In this document: positions 7,332 through 14,711 of the stretch, piece by piece
Position numbering within the stretch: the stretch's first letter is position 1
How the letters are laid out: each line of letters begins with the position of its first letter
From: JAWUVP01 sp034112285
Lineage (GTDB): Bacteria; Pseudomonadota; Gammaproteobacteria; JABDGN01
Reading direction: 5' to 3'
Assembly: GCA_034112285.1 (NCBI GenBank)
Contig: JAWUVP010000014.1
Location: 1-44,730, forward strand
Length of the DNA: 44,730 nucleotides
The notes under the pieces: generated by a model
Databases searched by the model: none
Seen by the model: the letters and a program-made list of their open reading frames with translations, nothing else
What the model was told of the DNA's origin: nothing
Made by a program: the position numbers and the translations under genes

Positions 7332-9261
7332 GGGTTTCTTCCTCATTATTGCTGCGGCTACGTGCTTCAACCAATGAAGTAAAAAAGCCCGACAAAGCGG
7401 TTAATGGCATATCGCCAAGATCTTTACCTCCATGAGTACGCACCGAAACGGTTTGATTCTCTAGCTCTCGATCCCCGACCACCAAAAAGTATGGCACACG
7501 GGAAATAGAATGCTCGCGGATTTTATAGCCTATCTTCTCATTTCTCAAGTCTATTTCGACTCTAAAGCCATCTTTTTGCAAGTTTTTTGCAATTTTCTTC
7601 ACATATTCGCTCTGACGGTCGGTAATATTCAAAATTACGGCCTGAACAGGCGCCAACCAGACCGGTAAGCCATCGGCATAATTCTCTAAAAGAATCCCCA
7701 TAAAACGTTCCAAGGAGCCAAAAATAGCCCGATGCAACATCACAGGACGCGCTCGCTCGCCCTTTTCGTCAATATAGGAGGCATCTAAACGCTCTGGTAA
7801 CACCCTATCGTATTGTAATGTACCCACTTGCCAGACACGGCCTAAGCAGTCGCGCATAGAAAATTCAAGTTTAGGGCCGTAAAAGGCGCCCTCACCTGGG
7901 TTTTCTTCCCAAGGAATGTTTTTTGCATTCAAGGCATCGGCTAAAGATTTTTCGGAAATATCCCAATCTTCATCACTGCCGTGGCGTTTTGCAGGGCGTG
8001 TTGAGAGCTTGACAATAATGTCATCGAAACCAAAATCTTGGTAGACATCATACAACATATCAATAAATTGAGCCGATTCATCCTTCACTTGCTCGGTAGT
8101 ACAGAAAATATGCGCATCATCTTGCGTAAAGCCCCGCACCCGCATTAAACCATGCAGCGCGCCAGAAGGCTCATTCCGATGGCAACAACCAAACTCAGCA
8201 AAGCGAATCGGCAAATCACGGTAGCTTTTTAAACCTTGGTTAAAAATTTGCACGTGTAATGGGCAATTCATAGGCTTGATGGCATATTTGCGGCTTTCTG
8301 ATTCGGTGGCAAACATTTCATCGTCAAATTTATCGGCATGGCCGGAGGCTTCCCACAAAGAAAAATCGGCCATAATCGGCGTGTTAATTTCTTGATAGCC
8401 ATATTCAATTTGTTTTTGACGCATATATTGGCGTATGGTTTGGTAAATTGACCAACCATTAGGATGCCAAAAAACTAACCCAGGCGCTTCTGGTTGCAAA
8501 TGAAATAAATCCATTTTTTTAGCCAATTTACGGTGATCACGCTTTTCAGCTTCTTCAATACGGTGCAAGTAAGCTTGTAAATCTTTTTTATTGGCCCAGG
8601 CCGTGCCATAAATGCGCTGTAGCATCTCATTGTTGGCATCACCACGCCAGTAGGCACCGGCATTTTTAGTGAGCTTAAAGGCCTTTAATTTACCCGTGCT
8701 CGGCACGTGTGGTCCACGGCATAAATCAATGAAATCACCTTGCTTATAAAGCGAGAGGGGTTGATCGGCAGGAATGTCTTCAATAATTTTAGCTTTATAT
8801 TCTTCACCCATATCACGAAAGAATTTAACCGCTTCGTCGCGCGCCATGGTGCTGCGCTCAACCGGTAAATCTTGCTTAGCAATTTCAGCCATGCGCTGTT
8901 CGATTTTTTCTAGATCTTCAGGAGTAAACGCACGCTCAAATGAGAAATCGTAATAAAAACCATCTTCAATCACTGGCCCAATGGTCACTTGTGCAGAAGG
9001 AAATAATTGCTTCACCGCTTGAGCCAGCAAATGCGCGGTTGAATGGCGAATGACCTCCAAGGCCTCTTCTTGCCGATCGGTAATTAAAGCAAGCTTGGCA
9101 TCGTCTGTTAGCTCAAAGCTAGTGTCGACCAACTGGCCATCCACCACACCAGCAAGCGCAGCTTTCGCCAAGCCAGCGCCAATATCGGCGGCAACTTCAG
9201 CAACTGTAACAGGGGTTTCGAATTGGCGTTGTGAGCCATCAGGAAGGGTAATAGTGGGCAT
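7327..9261 (-). CDS. thrS: Threonine-tRNA ligase
   Basis: ThrRS charges tRNA-Thr. 644 residues from ATG 9261 (MPTITLPDGSQ), matching the E. coli start MPVITLPDGSQ and preceded by GAGGA; the in-frame TTG at 9282 is not needed. Domains in order: TGS (1-62), editing domain with the HSTAHLLAQAVKQLF histidines (about 70-85), and class II core with motif 2 (FAEFGCCHRNEPSGALHGLMRVRGFTQDDAHIF), zinc ligands in PMNCPLH and later histidines, and motif 3 (PVMLHRAIFGSLERFMGILLE). The C-terminal anticodon-binding domain runs from LPVWLAPVQAVIL. It is first in the operon, and its stop overlaps the infC start. Confidence 0.97.
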   Translation of the reverse strand: MPTITLPDGSQRQFETPVTVAEVAADIGAGLAKAALAGVVDGQLVDTSFELTDDAKLALITDRQEEALEVIRHSTAHLLAQAVKQLFPSAQVTIGPVIEDGFYYDFSFERAFTPEDLEKIEQRMAEIAKQDLPVERSTMARDEAVKFFRDMGEEYKAKIIEDIPADQPLSLYKQGDFIDLCRGPHVPSTGKLKAFKLTKNAGAYWRGDANNEMLQRIYGTAWANKKDLQAYLHRIEEAEKRDHRKLAKKMDLFHLQPEAPGLVFWHPNGWSIYQTIRQYMRQKQIEYGYQEINTPIMADFSLWEASGHADKFDDEMFATESESRKYAIKPMNCPLHVQIFNQGLKSYRDLPIRFAEFGCCHRNEPSGALHGLMRVRGFTQDDAHIFCTTEQVKDESAQFIDMLYDVYQDFGFDDIIVKLSTRPAKRHGSDEDWDISEKSLADALNAKNIPWEENPGEGAFYGPKLEFSMRDCLGRVWQVGTLQYDRVLPERLDASYIDEKGERARPVMLHRAIFGSLERFMGILLENYADGLPVWLAPVQAVILNITDRQSEYVKKIAKNLQKDGFRVEIDLRNEKIGYKIREHSISRVPYFLVVGDRELENQTVSVRTHGGKDLGDMPLTALSGFFTSLVEARSRSNNEEETH

Positions 9262-9327
9262 GTGGTGTGTCCTCAGTGGCAACCTATACTAAAGGCTGCA
9301 TGGTTAACATTAAATCTAGACAAAAAT

Positions 9328-9402
9328 TGGTAGACGCGGGCGGTTTCGAACCGCCGACCTCCACGATGTCAACGTGGCGCTCTACCCCTGAGCTACGCGT
9401 CT
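9328..9402 (-). tRNA. tRNA-Val (anticodon GAC)
   Basis: The minus strand folds into a cloverleaf: acceptor AGACGCG/CGCGTCT, D arm GCTC-AGGGGTA-GAGC, anticodon stem CCACG/CGTGG with loop TTGACAT (anticodon GAC), T arm GGCGG-TTCGAAA-CCGCC, discriminator A and encoded CCA. It lies 66 bp upstream of thrS on the same strand and could share a transcript with it. Confidence 0.95.
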
Positions 9403-9419
9403 ATAAACAAGGGAACGTG

Positions 9420-9448
9420 ACGATAGCAAATGTGGTTGAAATAGGCAA
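9420..9448 (-). promoter_or_regulatory. Putative promoter of tRNA-Val
   Basis: On the minus strand, TTGCCT (9443-9448) and TATCGT (9420-9425) are separated by 17 bp and followed by a C/G-rich stretch (CACGTTCCC). The tRNA starts about 17 bases after the -10 box. It may also serve thrS and the genes behind it. Confidence 0.45.
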
Positions 9449-9527
9449 GCATCGTACCCCTCAAATTTGCAGATTTATGAAACTGGGCTGTACTGGACTT
9501 AATCACAGCTAATAAAGGACTATTACT

Positions 9528-10310
9528 ATGAAATCTCACCGCACCATGCTCTTTACCGGCCTCACCACTCTTGGACTCCTGCTACCTGCCAGCTTATTTG
9601 CCGATAGTAATGCTCCGACTTCGAATGCTATTGGAGAAACCGGTACTGTCAATCAAGTGACCCAGGACTCCACTACCGATAGTTTTAAAAAGTACAATAA
9701 ATATCTAGGAAAATACAAAGGCTTACAGCTTACGGTGTTTAATAAAGAAGCCATTCTTGCCAAGCTAATGACCATGTACTCCAAGACTAGCCCTCAAGTT
9801 CTCGATGCTAACAAAATTCTCATCACAGTAAAAGCAGAATCAAAAAAAGCATATCAATTGGCTATGAAGATATACAATCAACAAAAAAAACAAATGAAAA
9901 AATTAACAAAAGGCAGCTCTGCTTATAATAAACTATACAACATCATAGTTCTTGAAGCTAGCTCTAGTAAATCTATAAAGGCTCAGATAAAAAGAGCTGG
10001 CAAGATACAGAATCAGCGCATGGCATTAATAACATCGATAGCAACGTTTACAAAGAAGCAAATTGACCTGATGAAGCTTCGTGAAAAAGCACTTTCAACA
10101 GAGGTTAACGATATCATGAAAAATGCTCATTACGGTGTGAAATCTTCATCTAAATCTCACGCATCAGATACAAGAAAACAGACTCAAAAAAATCAAGACG
10201 ATTTTTACAGCATGATTGCCAATCACGCCACCTCCCAGCGAGTAGAAGGTCACGAAGTCAACACCACCACGCAGCAAGTATCTGAAGGTTCTTCCCCCCT
10301 TGGCAACTAA
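9528..10310 (+). CDS. Secreted Lys-rich protein of unknown function
   Basis: I do not recognise this family. 260 residues with a clear Sec signal peptide (positive MKSHR, hydrophobic TMLFTGLTTLGLLLPASL, likely cut after SLFA at about residue 25). The mature part is Lys/Ser/Gln-rich and predicted mostly helical (for example KAYQLAMKIYNQQKKQMKKLTKG and KSIKAQIKRAGKIQNQRM, about 110-175), with no cysteine in the mature part and no transmembrane segment. That suggests a helical periplasmic or exported protein. ATG 9528 has AGGA at a good distance; a possible promoter is TTGCAG (9467) with TGTACT (9489). Its stop overlaps the putP stop on the opposite strand, so the two genes are tail to tail. Confidence 0.75.
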   Translation: MKSHRTMLFTGLTTLGLLLPASLFADSNAPTSNAIGETGTVNQVTQDSTTDSFKKYNKYLGKYKGLQLTVFNKEAILAKLMTMYSKTSPQVLDANKILITVKAESKKAYQLAMKIYNQQKKQMKKLTKGSSAYNKLYNIIVLEASSSKSIKAQIKRAGKIQNQRMALITSIATFTKKQIDLMKLREKALSTEVNDIMKNAHYGVKSSSKSHASDTRKQTQKNQDDFYSMIANHATSQRVEGHEVNTTTQQVSEGSSPLGN

Positions 10311-11773
10311 TCTTGCCTCTGCAAGGCCTCAAACTCAGTAAAAATACTCTCGTCAGCTTGTTTACCCAGCAAGCTGACCACCACCACGCTCACAAAGCTC
10401 AACGCAAATGCGGGCACCAGTTCGTATAGTTTAAAGATACCGCCCACTTCACGACCCAAGGTATGCCAAACAATCACTGTGACCGCACCGACAATTAACC
10501 CGGTAATCGCGCCGGTTTGCGTGCAACGGCGCCAATAGAGGCTTAATATAATCAGCGGACCAAACGACGCGCCCAAACCAGACCAAGCAAAGCTGACAAT
10601 ATACAATAAATTAGTCTGTGGATTGAAAGCAATCACGTAAGCAATAATTGAAACTAGAACAACCATTATGCGACTAACCAGCAGCAACTCTTTCTGGCTG
10701 GCTGACTTTTTAATACGATGATAGATATCCTCGGTTAACGCACTAGAGTTAACCAGCAATTGTGCCGAGGTAGTACTCATGATTGCCGATAAAATAGCCG
10801 CCATCAAAAAGCCTACTATCCAAGGGTTGAGCAAATCCGTGGCCAGGTGCAAAATAATGGTTTCTGGCTTAGCCAAATGCGCATATTGCATGGAACCCAA
10901 CAGGCCAACCGCACAAGCGCCCAGCAACGAGACAATCATCCACACCATGCAAATGTTACGCGCCACAAACATTCTACCCGGCTTAGCAATCGCCATAAAG
11001 CGCACTAAAATATGCGGCTGACCACAATAGCCCAAGCCCCAACCTAGCATGGATACAATGTAAATCCAGCCCACCCCTTTTACTAGGTGCAAGTGCGAAG
11101 CCGCTAAATGATGAAACGCTTCACCTAAATTTTGCCTGGCGCCAATATGATGCAATGTTAGCAGTGGCACAATGATTAAGGCACAAAACATTAAACTACC
11201 CTGGAAAAAATCAATCCAGCTGAGCGCCAAAAAGCCACCCATAATCAAATAAATGACAATCGCCACCGTGGTAAGTAATAAAGCATGATGATAAGTGATC
11301 TTAAAGAAAGTACTCAATAACAAGGCACCCGAAATAAAGCCCGCAGCACAATACACCGTATAAAAAATCAAAATCACAACCGTGGTCACAATCCCCAGCG
11401 TCGAGTGGTGGCTCTTAAATCGGTTCTTCAAAAAAGTAGGAATGGTCAACGAGTTATTCGCCGCCTCAGTAAACACACGCAAACGCTTAGCAACAAACGT
11501 CCAGTTCAAATACGCCCCAATACTCAACCCAATAGGCAACCAAAAAGCTTGAATACCACTGGTAAAGACCGCACCCGGCAAGGCCAGTAGCAACCAACCA
11601 CTCATATCCGAAGCACCCGCCGCTAGAGACACAATCAACGCGCTCAAGCGCCGCCCACCAAGAACGTAGTCTGATAAGTTTTTAGTGAGCTTGGAGGCTA
11701 AGTAGCCAATCAAGTAGATGATAGCGATGTAGACGACTAAGGTGACGATTAGGGGGATGTAAGGTGTTTGCAT
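10307..11773 (-). CDS. putP: Sodium/proline symporter
   Basis: PutP imports proline with Na+ across the inner membrane (SSS family). 488 residues, about 13 hydrophobic segments. Diagnostic stretches match E. coli PutP: NLSDYVLGGRRLSALIVSLAAGASDMSGWLLLALPGAVF near the N terminus (Na+-site region with D in GASDMSGW), RLRVFTEAANNSLTIPTFLKNRF, and WGLGYCGQPHILVRFMAI. A single-gene unit; putA is not in the window. ATG 11773 is the family start. The only odd feature is the 3-bp stop-to-stop overlap with the convergent secreted-protein gene. Confidence 0.95.
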   Translation of the reverse strand: MQTPYIPLIVTLVVYIAIIYLIGYLASKLTKNLSDYVLGGRRLSALIVSLAAGASDMSGWLLLALPGAVFTSGIQAFWLPIGLSIGAYLNWTFVAKRLRVFTEAANNSLTIPTFLKNRFKSHHSTLGIVTTVVILIFYTVYCAAGFISGALLLSTFFKITYHHALLLTTVAIVIYLIMGGFLALSWIDFFQGSLMFCALIIVPLLTLHHIGARQNLGEAFHHLAASHLHLVKGVGWIYIVSMLGWGLGYCGQPHILVRFMAIAKPGRMFVARNICMVWMIVSLLGACAVGLLGSMQYAHLAKPETIILHLATDLLNPWIVGFLMAAILSAIMSTTSAQLLVNSSALTEDIYHRIKKSASQKELLLVSRIMVVLVSIIAYVIAFNPQTNLLYIVSFAWSGLGASFGPLIILSLYWRRCTQTGAITGLIVGAVTVIVWHTLGREVGGIFKLYELVPAFALSFVSVVVVSLLGKQADESIFTEFEALQRQD

Positions 11774-11880
11774 TGGGATGTCTATATTATTAGTGAGGGG
11801 GGATTTTAGCGAGTTGGGGTGGGGAAAGCAAATCCTTCGTTTTCAACTTGACACTTTCGCTCCCCCCGAACAACAAGAGC

Positions 11881-14517
11881 TTATGCTGCAATTGTCAGTA
11901 ATTCTACACGACGCAGATTAGATTCTAAACATTTAGCCAGTCGTGCGACGTTTGGACTCATCAAAATAGAAGTATGATCCCCATCTATTTCATAGACTTT
12001 CAACCCACCAGTAGAAACACCTTCCCAGCCATAGTTGTCTAATGCTAATGATGCGAACTTGGGCAATAGTGTAGAAGCCTTAAATAACGTCAGAGGTGCT
12101 TTCACCTCGAGCCTCTCATGATTTAATAACATTTCGGCCCGCTCTAACATTAATGCATAATACGGACTCTCAGGTCCTACACTGCATGGGATAAGCTCGT
12201 GTAACGCTTTTTGATAACACATGGTGTTCGTCTCAAAGCCTTTCAAAACTCGCTGATAGCTCGCAAAACCATCCATTAAACCAATAAATTTCACGACTTC
12301 CCCCTTGGCCTCAAGCTGTGCTGCCATTTCAACCGCAACGGTTGCTCCAAGCGATGCTCCACACAAGTAATATGGGCCATACGGTTGAATAGCTTGTATC
12401 CTTACTACATAATCGCAAGCTAGTGCCTTCAGATTAGGGTAATGTGCGTCTTTATTATCAACAGCAGGATCTTGTATACCATATATAGTTCTATAATCAC
12501 CCATCTCATCAACCAAGCTTTTATAGCAGAAAGTCGTCCCGCCAATAGGATGCACCATAAAAACGGGCTTATTACGACTAGAGCCTTGTTTCAACAATAC
12601 TATATGTTCAAGTTTAGTTGAAGGTGAGGTAACCGGCAGGCTTAGTTTGCGAGCAATATTCTCAACGGTGCAGCAATCATAAAAGTCTCCGAGGTTCCAC
12701 TCAATGTTGAATTGTTCTTCTAACTCAGCCAATAGACGAAGCACTAATAACGAGTTTCCTCCAATCTTAAAAAAATCATCATGAATATAAACCGTCTCAA
12801 GCTCGAGTAGCTTTGCAAAAATATTTGCTACCACTGATTCCTGGTGGCTTCGCGGACGTACAGCTTGCGTGGTTTCAGATGCATCAATGCTCGCATTTTT
12901 TAGCCGTTCGGTATTGTTGTTATGCATTGCTAACAAAGCCTTTTTATCCACTTTTCCAGAGTCGGTTAATGGCATCTTATCCAAGACAATAAAAAAAGAA
13001 GGGATTGCATAATCACCTATTTGCTTACTTAAATATTTACGTAATTGATTAATGTCCAATTTCCGCCCATGCTGATGAGTAAGATAACCAACGAGATATT
13101 TTCCTGTCAATGAACTCTCATGAGCTACAACAGCTGTTTGTAAAACACATTGATAGCGCTGTATATGCGCTTCGATATTTCCAAGCTCAACACGAAATCC
13201 ACGAATTTTAATTTGTTGATCACGCCGACCAATATAATCTAAATTTCCTTCAGGAAGTTGTTGTACCAGATCCCCTGTTTTATAAACTCGCTCAATCTTT
13301 CCGCCTCTAGGTATAGCGAGCATACTGAAATTATTGTCATCAGTCGGAGAGGCGTTTAAGTAACCTTTTGCAACACCTTCACCACCAATACATAACTCAC
13401 CTATCTCACCTGGTTTTACTTCGTAACCGTCCGTGTCTAGAACATAAGCTGTAGTGTTCGCAATTGGCTTACCAATAGGAATACTACTTATAGCCTGATT
13501 ACTACTTTTAACCTCGTAGGCCAGAGCAATTACGGTTGCCTCAGTTGGGCCATAAGCATTTATTATGTGTTTAGGGCGATCATTTCTATTTGCCATATTC
13601 ATCACAATCCCACTATTGAGCGCCTCCCCACCGAGCAGCAAATAATTTAAGCGACTAAAACTATTAGGAACAAATTTGTATAAATTATTAAAATTAGAAC
13701 TTGTTAACATCAAGACGCTAATTTCCTTTTCTTCCATATGACTTGAAAAAGCATCAGGGCAATATACCTGCTCATGAGAGAATATAGTTAACGTTGCAGC
13801 ATTGAGTAGGCTAGTCCAGATTTCAAAAACAGAACTATCAAAAGAAATACTGCCACTGAATGCTATTTTATCTATAGAGCTCACATCGCATAACTGCGAA
13901 CTTTTTGCTATTCTTAAGATGCCTTTGGCCTTAATCTCCACTCCCTTGGGCTCACCGCTCGAACCTGATGTAGAAATAATGTAAACGCTACGCTCATTAT
14001 CTAGTTCCGAATAATCGAATTGAGTACTACATCTCAATGCTTGACTGTGTAAAAATGACTGTTTGAAAATAAGGCCTTTAAAAGAAGACGCGGTATCTAT
14101 ATCAACAACTGTATCGTTATATATAATCCCATCATATTTCGTCCATACAGCTAGGCGCTGAATACATACCGGTTTCAAGCGTGCATCTACAGGAATATAT
14201 ATTGCACCCAGCTTTAAAACTGCCAACATACTTAGCACATACTCAAGGCTACGCTCTGAATAAATCACTATTTTATCTTTTGCACGGACACCAGACTCTC
14301 TTAAATAATTTGCGTAACGATTAGATAACATATCAAGATTCGAAAAAGTCATGGCTTTATTACCATCTTCGATCGCAATCTTACTTGAATATTTGGTAAC
14401 TATCTGAGAGAAGAATTGCAATAGTTCAACAGATTGCTCAACATTTTCACCGACCAATCCTGATGCAGGTTCATTAACATTAAAGCGAAAGTGTTCGTCA
14501 ATCTGTGATATGTACAT
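11881..14517 (-). CDS. Single-module nonribosomal peptide synthetase, A-T-TE
   Basis: The protein has an adenylation domain (about residues 35-530), a carrier (T) domain (about 560-630) and a C-terminal thioesterase (about 645-875), with no condensation domain. It should activate one amino or keto acid, hold it on phosphopantetheine and release it by hydrolysis, dimerisation or transfer. Numbered from ATG 14517 (878 aa): A3 TSGSSGEPKG (183-), A4 FDSSVFEIW (226-), A5 NAYGPTEAT (320-), A7 YKTGD (412-), A8 GRRDQQIKIRGFRVELG (430-), A10 Lys522; carrier Ser589 in GGNSL; thioesterase Ser722 in GASLG and His848 in GDH. The Asp of FDSS corresponds to Asp235 of GrsA, which holds an alpha-amino group, so an amino acid is the likelier substrate. 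GGAG five bases before ATG 14517 decides the start over TTG 14568. No phosphopantetheinyl transferase is in the window. It is divergent from kinase 1. ATA-rich, AT-rich codons set it apart from putP. Confidence 0.92.
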   Translation of the reverse strand: MYISQIDEHFRFNVNEPASGLVGENVEQSVELLQFFSQIVTKYSSKIAIEDGNKAMTFSNLDMLSNRYANYLRESGVRAKDKIVIYSERSLEYVLSMLAVLKLGAIYIPVDARLKPVCIQRLAVWTKYDGIIYNDTVVDIDTASSFKGLIFKQSFLHSQALRCSTQFDYSELDNERSVYIISTSGSSGEPKGVEIKAKGILRIAKSSQLCDVSSIDKIAFSGSISFDSSVFEIWTSLLNAATLTIFSHEQVYCPDAFSSHMEEKEISVLMLTSSNFNNLYKFVPNSFSRLNYLLLGGEALNSGIVMNMANRNDRPKHIINAYGPTEATVIALAYEVKSSNQAISSIPIGKPIANTTAYVLDTDGYEVKPGEIGELCIGGEGVAKGYLNASPTDDNNFSMLAIPRGGKIERVYKTGDLVQQLPEGNLDYIGRRDQQIKIRGFRVELGNIEAHIQRYQCVLQTAVVAHESSLTGKYLVGYLTHQHGRKLDINQLRKYLSKQIGDYAIPSFFIVLDKMPLTDSGKVDKKALLAMHNNNTERLKNASIDASETTQAVRPRSHQESVVANIFAKLLELETVYIHDDFFKIGGNSLLVLRLLAELEEQFNIEWNLGDFYDCCTVENIARKLSLPVTSPSTKLEHIVLLKQGSSRNKPVFMVHPIGGTTFCYKSLVDEMGDYRTIYGIQDPAVDNKDAHYPNLKALACDYVVRIQAIQPYGPYYLCGASLGATVAVEMAAQLEAKGEVVKFIGLMDGFASYQRVLKGFETNTMCYQKALHELIPCSVGPESPYYALMLERAEMLLNHERLEVKAPLTLFKASTLLPKFASLALDNYGWEGVSTGGLKVYEIDGDHTSILMSPNVARLAKCLESNLRRVELLTIAA

Positions 14518-14650
14518 ATAAGCTCCAAAAACGCAGTTTAGTGAGCAAATATTAAACAATATTTTCAACTAAAATATAAGTGAGGATTTCCCGTATAGAC
14601 CCTTCCTCTACAATTTATAAGTTCTTGAAACATCTATTCATATTCAAATA

Positions 14651-14679
14651 TTGCAAATTCATTGAAGATGCTATATATT
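14651..14679 (+). promoter_or_regulatory. Putative promoter of hybrid kinase 1
   Basis: TTGCAA (14651-14656) and TATATT (14674-14679) are 17 bp apart. The expected transcript start, around 14686, is about 26 bases before ATG 14712 with its AGGA. This promoter lies downstream of the in-frame GTG at 14580 and so argues against that longer start. Confidence 0.5.
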
Positions 14680-14711
14680 ATTTCGCCCTAAGTAATGCCC
14701 CAGGAATTGTA

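Noticed and set aside
11881..14517. Direct assignment of the A-T-TE protein as an aryl-quinone/furanone synthetase
   Set aside because: The domain order fits, but the Asp that contacts the alpha-amino group of amino acids is kept, which those enzymes usually lack. Left as an alternative only.
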